Assembly: GCA_945952465.1 (NCBI GenBank)
Contig: CAMFIB010000001.1
Span: forward strand, 558,001 to 622,000
Length of the DNA stretch: 64,000 nucleotides
Reading direction: 5' to 3'
Source of the DNA: an uncultured Pseudomonadota bacterium
Lineage (GTDB): Bacteria; Pseudomonadota; Gammaproteobacteria; Burkholderiales; Burkholderiaceae_C
Shown: positions 10,924 to 18,706 of the stretch, piece after piece
How positions within the stretch are numbered: position 1 is the first letter of the stretch
Layout: each line of letters starts with the position of its first letter
Translations under genes and position numbers: made by a program
Notes under the pieces: generated by a model
The model's database searches: none
What the model was told of the DNA's origin: nothing
What the model saw: the letters and a program-made list of their open reading frames with translations, nothing else

Positions 10924-11766
10924 ATGAAAGAACTGCCCAACCCGACGTTCCCGCTCTCACCGGTGGCGCCTGCGCTGCCAAGGGGGTCACTTCACCGTCG
11001 CGACGCTGCAGGTCATGAAGCGGTCCCTGCAGCGGGGCGCGGGGGCATTCAAGTGGCCTGGGCGCAGCACCACGACGAGGTGCGCGAAGCCCAGCGTCTG
11101 AGATACGACATCTTCGCCGGCGAGATGGGCGCGCGCCTGTCCACGCCGGTCGCCGGGCACGACATCGACCTGTTCGACGACTTCTGCGAGCACCTGATCG
11201 TGCGCGACGAGGCCAGCCGCCAGGTCATCGGCACCTACCGCGTGCTCACGCCGGCCCAGGCCCGCCGCATCGGCAGCACTTACAGCGACACCGAATTCGA
11301 CCTGACCCGCCTGCGCGGCCTGCGTTCGCGCATGGTGGAGTTGGGCCGCAGCTGCGTGCACCCCGAACACCGCCACGGCGGCGTCATCATGGCGCTGTGG
11401 GGCGCGCTGGCCGACTTCATGGTGCGCAACCAGCTCGACACCATGATCGGCTGCGCCAGCATTCCCATGCTGCACAACGGCGTGGTCAGTGGCGACGCCG
11501 CAGCCAGCATCTGGGCGCAACTGAAGGAGTCGCATCTGGCGCCCATCGACTACCACGTGCTGCCGCGCCTGCCGCTGCCGGTGGAGCGGCTCGACGGCAC
11601 GCTGCCGGTGGAGCCGCCCGCGCTGATCAAGGGCTACCTGCGGCTCGGCGCCAAGGTGCTCGGCGCTCCCGCCTGGGACCCCGACTTCAACTCGGCCGAC
11701 CTGCCGATGCTGATGCGCATCGCCGATCTGCCGGCCCGTTACCGCAAACACTTCCTGGGGGCCTGA
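10924..11766 (+). CDS. OlsB-like N-acyltransferase (GNAT fold, ornithine-lipid type)
   Basis: 280 residues. The GNAT-like Acetyltransf_5 domain spans about 40-220: HDEVREAQRLRYDIFAGEM, VIGTYRVLTP, VELGRSCVHPEHRHGGVIMALW, GCASIPML. This is the fold of OlsB, which transfers 3-hydroxyacyl chains from acyl-ACP to the alpha-amino group of ornithine to make lyso-ornithine lipid. No OlsA O-acyltransferase is in the window. A good Shine-Dalgarno (AAGGAG) precedes the ATG. It overlaps the next gene at TGATG, so the two are translationally coupled. Substrate is inferred from family and context. Confidence 0.75.
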   Translation: MKELPNPTFPLSPVAPALPRGSLHRRDAAGHEAVPAAGRGGIQVAWAQHHDEVREAQRLRYDIFAGEMGARLSTPVAGHDIDLFDDFCEHLIVRDEASRQVIGTYRVLTPAQARRIGSTYSDTEFDLTRLRGLRSRMVELGRSCVHPEHRHGGVIMALWGALADFMVRNQLDTMIGCASIPMLHNGVVSGDAAASIWAQLKESHLAPIDYHVLPRLPLPVERLDGTLPVEPPALIKGYLRLGAKVLGAPAWDPDFNSADLPMLMRIADLPARYRKHFLGA

Positions 11767-12686
11767 TGCTCAGCCGGTTCGACAGCGGGTTGCCGTTCCG
11801 GGGCAACCCGGGCGTCGCCGCGCGCGCCCTGCAGGCCGCTGCCAACGACGTGCCGGAATCTCCTCACGACGACGAGGCGGGCGAGGCGGGTGGCAACCGC
11901 TTCCGCACCATCTTCATCTCCGACCTGCACCTCGGCACGCCGGGCTGCCAGGCCAGCGCGCTGCTCGACTTCCTGAAAGAGCATCCCAGCGAACAGCTGT
12001 ACCTCGTCGGCGACATCATCGACGGCTGGCAGCTCAAGCGCCGCTGGTTCTGGCCGCAGACCCACAACGACGTCGTGCAGAAGCTGCTGCGCCGCGCCCG
12101 CAAGGGCTGCCGGGTGGTCTATGTGCCCGGCAACCACGACGAATTCGCCCGCGAGTTCGCCACGCACAGCTTCGGCGGCATCGAGGTCATCAACGAGGCC
12201 GTGCATGTCACCGCCGACGGCCGCCGGCTGTGGATCATCCACGGCGACTACTTCGACGGCGTCATCCAGTGCGCCAAATGGCTGGCCTATCTGGGCGACA
12301 ACCTCTACGAATTCACGCTGAAGCTGAACCGCCACCTCAACTCCATGCGCGCGCGCCTCGGGCTGCCGTACTGGAGCCTGTCGGCCTACCTGAAGCAGAA
12401 GGTGAAGAAGGCACTGAACTACGTCACCGACTTCGAGAACGCGGTGGCGGCAGAAGCGCGCCACCGGGGCTACCAGGGCGTGGTCTGCGGCCACATCCAC
12501 CGCGCCGAGATGCGCGACATCCAGGGCACGCTGTACTGCAACGACGGCGACTGGGTGGAAAGCCGCACCGCGCTGGTGGAGCATTTCGACGGGCGGCTGG
12601 AACTGCTGCACTGGCGCGCCGACCCCGCTTCGCCCGACTGGCGGCCCGCCGCCGTGGCGCAGCCGGCCAACCGCGTGGCGGCCTGA
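11766..12686 (+). CDS. PlcP-like calcineurin-fold phosphoesterase (phospholipase C type)
   Basis: 306 residues. The metallophosphoesterase motifs are ISDLHLGTPG, VGDIIDGWQLKRRW, PGNHDEF, IHGDYFDGV and GHIHRAEM, closing with GDWVESRTALVEH. Automatic annotation often names this subfamily UDP-2,3-diacylglucosamine hydrolase-like, but the GWQLKRRWFWPQTHNDVVQK and NYVTDFE signatures match what I remember of PlcP, which cleaves phosphatidylcholine and related phospholipids to diacylglycerol during phosphate starvation. The start is the ATG at 11766 overlapping the previous stop; the N-terminal 45 residues are extra and probably disordered. The pairing with a GT4 enzyme downstream supports the PlcP reading. 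Confidence 0.75.
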   Translation: MLSRFDSGLPFRGNPGVAARALQAAANDVPESPHDDEAGEAGGNRFRTIFISDLHLGTPGCQASALLDFLKEHPSEQLYLVGDIIDGWQLKRRWFWPQTHNDVVQKLLRRARKGCRVVYVPGNHDEFAREFATHSFGGIEVINEAVHVTADGRRLWIIHGDYFDGVIQCAKWLAYLGDNLYEFTLKLNRHLNSMRARLGLPYWSLSAYLKQKVKKALNYVTDFENAVAAEARHRGYQGVVCGHIHRAEMRDIQGTLYCNDGDWVESRTALVEHFDGRLELLHWRADPASPDWRPAAVAQPANRVAA

Positions 12687-12687
12687 C

Positions 12688-13773
12688 GTGCGTCTGGCCC
12701 TCGTCACCGACGCCTGGGCGCCGCAGGTCAACGGTGTGGTCACCACGCTGGTGGAACTGGTCGCCGAACTCGGCCGCGAGGGCCACACCGTCACCGTCAT
12801 CGAGCCGGGCTTGTTCAAGACCCGGCCGTGCCCCGGTTATGCGGGCATCGACCTCGCGGTGCGGCCCGGCCGCAAGCTGAACGCGATGCTCGACGGCCTG
12901 GCCTTCGACGCCATCCACATCGCCACGGAGGGGCCTTTGGGCTGGGCGGCGCGCCGCTACTGCCTGCGCCACAAGCTGGCCTTCACCACAGCCTTTCACA
13001 CCCGCTTTCCTGAAATTCTGCAGGCCGCGCTGCGGGTGCCGCTGTCGTGGGGCTACGCGCTGTTCCGGCATTTCCACCGGCCGTCGAGCGGTGTCATGGT
13101 GCCGACGCAGGCGGTGCTCGACCTGCTGCGGGCGCGTGGCTTCCGCAACCTGTGCCGCTGGACGCACGGCGTCGACACGCGCCTGTTCGCCTTCGCAGAC
13201 CAACCGGCTCCGCTCGACCGCTTCGCCAACCTGCCCCGGCCGCTGTCCTTGTTCGTCGGCCGGGTGTCTTACGAGAAGAACATCGAGATCTTCCTCAAGG
13301 CCGACCTGCCGGGGACCAAGATCGTGTGCGGCGTCGGGCCGCTCGAAGCGAAATTGAAGGCGGCGCATCCGGGTGTCGTTTGGCTGGGCGTGCTGGCGCG
13401 GCCGGCGCTGGCGCAGGTCTACGCGTCGGCCGACCGCTTCGTGTTTCCCAGCCGCTCGGAGACCTTCGGGCTGGTGATGCTGGAAGCGATGGCCTGCGGC
13501 ACGCCCGTCGCGGCCTATCCGGTCGACGGGCCAACCGAAGTGCTGGGCCAACCCAACGTCGGCGGCGTGCTGCATGACGATCTCGTGACGGCGGCCGAAG
13601 CGGCGCTGCAGGTGCCGCGCCACAAGGCGCGCCAGCGCGCGCTGGCCTTCAGCTGGAAGGCGGCGAGCGAGCTGTTCGTGACGCATCTCGTCACCGCTCG
13701 GCGGGAACCCGCAGACCGCCCGGTGGCTCCCACCGTTGTCACGGCTTTGTCATCGAATCGCCATACGATGTAA
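12688..13773 (+). CDS. GT4-family glycosyltransferase (Agt-like, putative diacylglycerol glycosyltransferase)
   Basis: 361 residues, GTG start one base after the previous stop. It has a GT-B fold: N-terminal LVTDAWAPQVNGVVTTLVE, mid-part TAFHTRFPE and THGVDTRLF, C-terminal FVGRVSYEKNIE and the E-x7-E donor site PSRSETFGLVMLEAMACGTP. Family members include GDP-mannose-dependent mannosyltransferases and the Agt enzymes that glycosylate diacylglycerol released by PlcP. In this operon the likely product is a phosphorus-free glycolipid; donor and acceptor are not readable from sequence. The 3' end holds the PHO box of ppk1. Confidence 0.75.
   Translation: MRLALVTDAWAPQVNGVVTTLVELVAELGREGHTVTVIEPGLFKTRPCPGYAGIDLAVRPGRKLNAMLDGLAFDAIHIATEGPLGWAARRYCLRHKLAFTTAFHTRFPEILQAALRVPLSWGYALFRHFHRPSSGVMVPTQAVLDLLRARGFRNLCRWTHGVDTRLFAFADQPAPLDRFANLPRPLSLFVGRVSYEKNIEIFLKADLPGTKIVCGVGPLEAKLKAAHPGVVWLGVLARPALAQVYASADRFVFPSRSETFGLVMLEAMACGTPVAAYPVDGPTEVLGQPNVGGVLHDDLVTAAEAALQVPRHKARQRALAFSWKAASELFVTHLVTARREPADRPVAPTVVTALSSNRHTM
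13736..13769 (+). promoter_or_regulatory. PHO box and -10 for ppk1
   Basis: TTGTCAC-GGCT-TTGTCAT (13736-13753) matches the PHO-box unit closely in both halves; TACGAT (13764-13769) follows after 10 nt, the spacing expected when PhoB replaces the -35. The site sits inside the last codons of the glycosyltransferase gene. Confidence 0.75.
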
Positions 13774-13846
13774 CCCAATCGTCACGAACGGCTGGCGCTC
13801 TGTTGCTGAGCGGGCGGCGTGCGGAAGTTTCCATCTCTTCGAGCCC

Positions 13847-15973
13847 ATGTTCTCGCCCAGCGCCGTGCCGTCTCCTGCCACCAACGCCCGTTCGCCCGCC
13901 GGCGGCGCTGGCGACCCCCCACTGCTCGACCGCGACCACAGCATCCTGCAATTCAACGAGCGCGTGCTCGACTGGGCGCACCGCCCGGAGGTGCCGCTGC
14001 TGGAGCGGCTGCGCTACCTGTGCATCGTGTCGTCCAACCTCGACGAGTTCTTCGAGGTGCGCGGCGCGCCGCACCTGACCGCCGCGCAGGCCCGTGACAC
14101 CAAGGGCGCCTACAGCGTAGATTCGTTCAACGCGCTGTCGGCAGCCGCCCACGCGCTGGTGCAGCGCCAGTACGCGCTCTACAACGACGAGCTGATGCCC
14201 ACTTTCGCGCGAGCCGGCATCCGCCTGGTGTCGCACGGCGAGCGCAACCTGACGCAGCGCCGCTGGGTCAAGGAGTACTTCGAGCGCGAGGTGCGGCCGC
14301 TGCTGATCCCGGTGTCTCTGGACCCGGCTCACCCCTTTCCGCAGGTCGCCAACAAGTCGCTGAACTTCATCGTGCGGCTGTCCGGCCGCGACGCCTTCGG
14401 CCGCGAGAACGAGATCGCCATCGTGAAGGTGCCGCGCGTGCTGCCGCGCCTGATCAAGCTGCCCGCCAAGGTGGCTGGCAAGAAGACCGTGTTCGTGTCG
14501 CTGTCCAGTGTGGTCCGCGCGCACCTGGGCGAGCTGTTTCCGGGCCGCGAGGTGGGGCAGTTCTCGCAGTTCCGCGTGACCCGGCATTCCGACCTGGCCG
14601 TTGACGAAGAAGACGTGCAGAACCTGCGCACCGCGCTGCGCGAAGGCCTGGTGATGCGCCACTACGGCCAGGCCGTGCGGCTGGAAGTGTCGGCCGGCTG
14701 TTCCGAATACCTCGCCGACTTTCTGCTGCGCCAGTTCGACCTGCCGGAGGGCGCGCTGTACCGCGTGCACGGGCCGGTGAACCTGGTGCGGCTGACCCAG
14801 CTCATCGACCTGGTCGATGCGCCGCAACTGCTGTTCCCGCCGTACAAGCCGAGCTGGCCCAAACAGATCCGCGTCGGCACCTCGATGTTCGAGCAGCTGC
14901 AGCGCGGCGATTTGATGGCACACCACCCGTTCGAGAGTTTCGACGCGGTGCTGGGTTTTCTGCGCGAGGCCGTGAACGACCGCCAGGTGCTGGCGATCAA
15001 GCAGACCATCTACCGCACCGGCGCCGAGTCCGAGCTGATGGCGCTGCTGCGCGAGGCGGTGCGCAAGGGCAAGGAAGTGACCGTCGTGGTGGAGCTGAAG
15101 GCCCGCTTCGACGAAGAGGCCAACATCAACTGGGCCGAGATGCTGGAGTCGATCGGTGCGCAGGTGGTGTACGGCGTGGTGGGCCTCAAGACCCACGCCA
15201 AGATGCTGCTGGTGACGCGGCGCGAAGGCAAGCACCTGCGCCGCTACGCCCACCTCTCCACCGGCAACTACAACCCGCGCACCGCGCGCCTGTACACCGA
15301 CGTCAGCTACTTCACCGCCGACCCGCAACTGACCGAAGACGCCGAGCATGTGTTCGGCCATCTCGCCAGCCAGAGCCGCCTGCCGCCGCTGCACAGGGTG
15401 CTGCTAGCGCCCGTGCAGATGCACGACCGCTTCCGGGAACGCATCGAGGCGGTGGGCCGCGCGGCCGCCGAGGGCAAGCCCGCCCGCATCGTGGCCAAGA
15501 TGAACGCGCTGACCGACGAGGTGCTGATCCGCGCCTTGATCGCGGCGGGCCGCGCGGGCGCGAAGATCGACCTGATCGTGCGCGGCGCCTGCATGCTGCC
15601 GGCGCAGGTGCCGGGCCATACCGAGAACATCCGGGTGCGCTCGGTGATCGGCCGCTTTCTCGAGCACTCGAGGGTGTTCTATTTCGAGGCCGACGGCGAC
15701 GAGCAGCTCTACCTCTCGAGCGCCGACTGGATGAACCGCAACATGCTGCGCCGCATCGAGCTGGCGTGGCCGGTGACCGACGCCGCGCTGCGCCAGCGTT
15801 TGATCGACGAGTGCCTGGTGCCCTACCTGCACGACGGCGTCGACGGCTGGGACCTGCAGGCCGACGGCAGCTACCGCCGGCCCGACCCGGACGCCGTCAC
15901 CGCCAAGGGCGGCAAGGCGAGCAAGGGCGCACAGGCTGCATTGGCTGGCCGTTACGGCCGGTCTGGGGGGTGA
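13847..15973 (+). CDS. ppk1: Polyphosphate kinase 1
   Basis: 708 residues. It reversibly polymerises the gamma-phosphate of ATP into inorganic polyphosphate at the inner face of the membrane. The N domain (LDRDHSILQFNERVLDWA, SNLDEFFEVR), the head domain and two phospholipase-D-like C domains are present: VVELKARFDEEANINWA, GLKTHAKMLLV with the autophosphorylated His at about 450, and YAHLSTGNYNPRTARLYTD. The ATG at 13847 fits the family N-terminus; the in-frame upstream ATG at 13736 would run through the promoter. The C-terminus has a Lys/Gly/Ala tail. A PHO box precedes it, and sixA follows. Confidence 0.96.
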   Translation: MFSPSAVPSPATNARSPAGGAGDPPLLDRDHSILQFNERVLDWAHRPEVPLLERLRYLCIVSSNLDEFFEVRGAPHLTAAQARDTKGAYSVDSFNALSAAAHALVQRQYALYNDELMPTFARAGIRLVSHGERNLTQRRWVKEYFEREVRPLLIPVSLDPAHPFPQVANKSLNFIVRLSGRDAFGRENEIAIVKVPRVLPRLIKLPAKVAGKKTVFVSLSSVVRAHLGELFPGREVGQFSQFRVTRHSDLAVDEEDVQNLRTALREGLVMRHYGQAVRLEVSAGCSEYLADFLLRQFDLPEGALYRVHGPVNLVRLTQLIDLVDAPQLLFPPYKPSWPKQIRVGTSMFEQLQRGDLMAHHPFESFDAVLGFLREAVNDRQVLAIKQTIYRTGAESELMALLREAVRKGKEVTVVVELKARFDEEANINWAEMLESIGAQVVYGVVGLKTHAKMLLVTRREGKHLRRYAHLSTGNYNPRTARLYTDVSYFTADPQLTEDAEHVFGHLASQSRLPPLHRVLLAPVQMHDRFRERIEAVGRAAAEGKPARIVAKMNALTDEVLIRALIAAGRAGAKIDLIVRGACMLPAQVPGHTENIRVRSVIGRFLEHSRVFYFEADGDEQLYLSSADWMNRNMLRRIELAWPVTDAALRQRLIDECLVPYLHDGVDGWDLQADGSYRRPDPDAVTAKGGKASKGAQAALAGRYGRSGG

Positions 15974-15978
15974 AGCAC

Positions 15979-16440
15979 ATGGACCTGATCCTGTGGCGCC
16001 ATGCCGAGGCCGAAGAGGCCGCCGACGGCATGAGCGACCTTGAACGTTCGCTCACGCCGCGTGGCGAGAAGCAGGCCGCGCGCATGGCCGCCTGGCTGGA
16101 CAGGCAGTTGCCCGAAGGCACCCGCATCCTGTGCAGCCCGGCGCGCCGCACCGAGCAGACCGCGCTGGCGCTGGGCCGCAAGTACAAGCTGCGCGACGAA
16201 TTGAGCCCCGACGCCAGCGTTGACGACCTGCTGGCGCTGGCGCAGTGGCCAGCCAGCCGGATTCCCATACTCGTGGTGGGCCACCAGCCGACGCTGGGCT
16301 CGGCCATTGCCCGGCTGATGGGGCTGCACGAAACCGAATGCTCGGTGAAGAAGGGCGCGGTCTGGTGGCTGCGCGACCGTGAGCGCGAAGGCGCCAACCG
16401 CACCGTCATCGTCACGGTTCAGTCCCCGGAGCTGCTTTAG
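15979..16440 (+). CDS. sixA: Phosphohistidine phosphatase SixA
   Basis: 153 residues, histidine-phosphatase superfamily: catalytic RHAEAE at residues 7-12 (His8), SPARRTEQTA, and VVGHQPTLGS with the second His. E. coli SixA removes phosphate from HPt-domain or phosphotransfer-protein histidines. A GTG at 15970, overlapping the ppk1 stop, is an alternative start three codons upstream. Its placement directly after ppk1 suggests co-transcription, and the polyphosphate link is only contextual. Confidence 0.9.
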   Translation: MDLILWRHAEAEEAADGMSDLERSLTPRGEKQAARMAAWLDRQLPEGTRILCSPARRTEQTALALGRKYKLRDELSPDASVDDLLALAQWPASRIPILVVGHQPTLGSAIARLMGLHETECSVKKGAVWWLRDREREGANRTVIVTVQSPELL

Positions 16441-16477
16441 CTCCTACGTTCGCGCCTTGGGAGCGGCCCGGCGGCGC
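16441..16477 (+). repeat. GC-rich post-stop repeat, degenerate copy 3 (after sixA)
   Basis: Starts directly after the sixA stop: CCTACGTTCGC followed by GCCTTGGGAGCGGCCCGGCG. Both blocks align with copy 2 at 23865, but the central palindromic GCCCCCCGAGGGGGC block is missing. Confidence 0.5.
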
Positions 16478-16490
16478 TCAGCCGCTCTCT

Positions 16491-16940
16491 TCAGCCCTTG
16501 CTGGGTCGGCCGGTCTTGATGGCCGGAACGGCCTTCAGCGCGGCCTGCAGCGCCGCGTCAGAAAGACCGGCCAGCGCCTTGATGCCGGCGCGCAGCACTT
16601 CGCTCTTCTTGGCGGCATGGCCCAGCTTGGTGGCGCGCTGCTTGAGGTCTTCCAGCACCGTGTATTCGGCCTTGGGAATGGTGAAGCTGTCGCGCACGAG
16701 CTTGGGCTTCTTGGGCTTTTCGGCCTTCACCGGCTTGGCGGCGGCTGCCTTCTTGGCGGGCGCGGCCTTCTTCGCGGCGGGTGCCGGCTTCTTGGCTGCG
16801 GCCTTGGCCGCCGGTTTGGCGGCGGGCTTCGCGGCCTTGGCGGGTGCGGCGGCTTTCTTCGCGGGCGCCTTCTTTTCGGCGGTTGCGGTGGCTTCGGCCG
16901 GGGTGGCGGGGCTGGTCTTGGGGGTGGGAGAAGTTGCCAT
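16491..16940 (-). CDS. Histone H1-like Lys/Ala/Pro-rich protein with C-terminal conserved domain
   Basis: 149 residues. Residues 20-80 are a low-complexity Ala/Lys/Pro tract (KKAAAPAKAAKPAAKP-type repeats), like bacterial histone H1 homologues and some granule- or nucleoid-associated proteins. The C-terminal 65 residues (KLVRDSFTIPKAEYTVLEDL ... KKSEVLRAGIKALAGLS) are ordered and resemble a ribbon-helix-helix-like module, with a beta strand RDSFTIP followed by helices. A DNA or polyphosphate-binding role is plausible given the charge and its position between ppk1/sixA and ppx. It is preceded by a 23-bp perfect dyad that could be its own operator. The RHH reading is inference. Confidence 0.75.
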   Translation of the reverse strand: MATSPTPKTSPATPAEATATAEKKAPAKKAAAPAKAAKPAAKPAAKAAAKKPAPAAKKAAPAKKAAAAKPVKAEKPKKPKLVRDSFTIPKAEYTVLEDLKQRATKLGHAAKKSEVLRAGIKALAGLSDAALQAALKAVPAIKTGRPSKG

Positions 16941-16963
16941 GCGGATTCCTTGAAATGTTGTAT

Positions 16964-16986
16964 ACCGTATAAACAGTTTATACGGT
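16964..16986. promoter_or_regulatory. Perfect 23-bp dyad upstream of the histone-like gene
   Basis: Arms ACCGTATAAAC and GTTTATACGGT (11 bp each) around a single A, 24 bp upstream of the histone-like ATG and in the gap behind ppx. AT-rich, with TATAC elements that could serve as a -10 on the minus strand. No T run, so an operator is favoured over a terminator. Confidence 0.65.
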
Positions 16987-17028
16987 TTTCAGGAAACCGC
17001 CGAATTCAACCCGCTGCGGGTGCGTCCA

Positions 17029-18513
17029 TCACCCGTTGGTGGCGACCTGCAGCGTCCAGGGCGTCTTCTGCCAGGCCACGCTTTCCTCGCGCAGCAGATG
17101 GGCCGACTGCGGGTAGGCCAGCGCCCAGCCGGAGCGCACGCCGATGCGCACCTCGCGGCCGCCGGCGTGTTCGATGACGACGCCGGCCAGTTCGGGGTCG
17201 CGCCGGGCGTGGCACAGGATGACGGCCAGCCGCAGCGCCAGCAGCTGCAGCACGAAGGCTTCGTCTTCGAAGTCGGCGTCGAGCTTGCGCAGCTTGCCGC
17301 GGTGGCCCAGCACCAGCAGGCCCAGGCGGTGCAGTTCGTGCACCGCGAAGCCGGGCACGTCGGCGTGGTCGAGGATGTAGCTGCCGTGCTTGTGGTAATC
17401 GCTGTGCGAAATCTGGAAGCCGATCTCGTGCAGCAGTGCGGCCCAGCCGAGCTTGCGCTCGGCGCGTGCGGCTTCCTTGCCGAGCAACTGGCGCAGCAGC
17501 TTGCGGGCAACCGCCTCGACCCGGCCGGCCTGCGTGGCGTCTACCTGGAAGCGGGTGGCGAGCCGCTCCACGGAAGTGGAGCGCAGGTCGATCTGGCCTT
17601 CCTCACGTTCGATCAGGTCGTGCAGCACACCGTGGCGCAGGCCGCCGCCGGCGAGCTGCAGGCGTTCGATCTCGAGCAAATCGAACAGCGCGCACAGCAC
17701 GCTGATGCCGCCGCCGATGACGGCGCGGCGGTCGTCGCGCATGCCGTCGATGCGCAGGCGGTCCACATGGCCGGCGCGCAGCAGTTTGTCCATGACCCAG
17801 TCGAGCCCCTCGCGGGTGATCTCGCCGGCCGGCCAGCCGGCGGCGACCAGCACCTCGCCGACCGCGCCAACGGTGCCGGAAGAGCCATAGGCCACGTCCC
17901 AGGTGTCGGGGCCACAGGTGGCAATCGCTTCGTCGAGCACCGCCTTGGCGGCGATTTCGGCGGTCTGGAAGGCGCTGCGCACCAGGTCGCCGCTGGCGAA
18001 GTACTTCATCGACCAGGCCACGCTGCCGACGCGGTAGGAGGCCATGTTCTGCGCTTCCAGGCCCTGTCCGAGGATGATCTCGGTGGAACGGCCGCCGATG
18101 TCGATCACCAGCCGGCGCTCATCGGACTGGGGCAGCAGGTGGGCCACGCCCTGGTAGATCAGCCGGGCCTCTTCGTGGCCGGAGATGACGTCGATCGGGA
18201 AGCCGAGGATCTGGTTGGCGCGGGCGAGGAACACGTCGCGGTTGCGGGCCTCGCGCAGCGTCTGCGTGGCCACGGCGCGCACCTGTGACGGCTCGAAGCC
18301 GGCCAGCCGTTCGCCGAAGCGGGCCAGGCAGTCCCAGCCGCGCTGCATGGCGTCGGGCGTGAGGTTGCGCGCGGCGTCCAGGCCATTGCCCTGGCGGACG
18401 GTTTCCTTCAGGTAGTCGGTGCGGTGGATCTGGCCGTGGTCGAGACGGCCGATTTCGAGGCGAAAGCTGTTGGACCCGAGGTCCACGGCCGCCAGCAGGG
18501 TTCCGTTGTGCAT
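17029..18513 (-). CDS. ppx: Exopolyphosphatase / guanosine pentaphosphatase family (Ppx/GppA)
   Basis: 494 residues. It hydrolyses terminal phosphate from polyphosphate or pppGpp. The ASKHA-type N-terminal half has AAVDLGSNSFRLEIGR, ISGHEEARLIYQGV, IDIGGRSTEIILG and YGSSGTVGAVGE; the C-terminal HD-like region has AALLHEIGFQISHSDYHKHGSYIL. The ATG at 18513 starts right before the conserved DLGSNS; a longer frame to 18615 adds no conserved sequence. It opposes ppk1 functionally and is not in its operon. Whether polyphosphate or pppGpp is preferred cannot be read from sequence. Confidence 0.93.
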   Translation of the reverse strand: MHNGTLLAAVDLGSNSFRLEIGRLDHGQIHRTDYLKETVRQGNGLDAARNLTPDAMQRGWDCLARFGERLAGFEPSQVRAVATQTLREARNRDVFLARANQILGFPIDVISGHEEARLIYQGVAHLLPQSDERRLVIDIGGRSTEIILGQGLEAQNMASYRVGSVAWSMKYFASGDLVRSAFQTAEIAAKAVLDEAIATCGPDTWDVAYGSSGTVGAVGEVLVAAGWPAGEITREGLDWVMDKLLRAGHVDRLRIDGMRDDRRAVIGGGISVLCALFDLLEIERLQLAGGGLRHGVLHDLIEREEGQIDLRSTSVERLATRFQVDATQAGRVEAVARKLLRQLLGKEAARAERKLGWAALLHEIGFQISHSDYHKHGSYILDHADVPGFAVHELHRLGLLVLGHRGKLRKLDADFEDEAFVLQLLALRLAVILCHARRDPELAGVVIEHAGGREVRIGVRSGWALAYPQSAHLLREESVAWQKTPWTLQVATNG

Positions 18514-18636
18514 GGAGAGGGGGCGAGTGACGGCGGCAGCATAGCACCGGGCCGCCGCCGGTTCGGGCAGGGCGGCCGGCCGCACCCGCGCAACGGTGGT
18601 CATGCGGGCCGGCATGCGGCCCTCCAGTGTTCTTCA

Positions 18637-18689
18637 GCTACTGAATTCATAGCTAGAAAGCGCCATTTGGCGCTGACTGGAGGCCGATT
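18637..18689 (-). repeat. AGTCAGC-type dispersed repeat, copy C (intergenic)
   Basis: On the minus strand: AATCGGCCTCC, AGTCAGCGCC (18678-18669), 15 nt, then GCTATGAATTCAGTAGC (18653-18637), the most regular copy. It lies 18 bp downstream of the fasciclin stop, in sense with both neighbouring genes. Outer CCTCCAG/CTGGAGG arms (18621-18627 and 18676-18682) and an inner AGCGCCA/TGGCGCT stem make it highly foldable. Confidence 0.85.
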
Positions 18690-18706
18690 TTGTTTGAAAT
18701 TAAGGC

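Noticed and set aside
11766-12686. LpxH, UDP-2,3-diacylglucosamine hydrolase of lipid A synthesis
   Set aside because: Motifs and operon context (OlsB-like, GT4, PHO box) fit PlcP-like proteins better; a true LpxH is expected elsewhere.
16964-16986. Dyad as terminator of ppx
   Set aside because: No T run follows on the ppx strand, and it is placed as an operator/promoter for the histone-like gene.
17020-18288. Plus-strand frame opposite ppx
   Set aside because: ppx on the minus strand has the full family signature; the plus frame does not.
18621-18689. Intrinsic terminator for the fasciclin gene
   Set aside because: The hairpin is strong, but the sequence fits the dispersed repeat family (copy C) and lacks a T run in the proper place on the minus strand.
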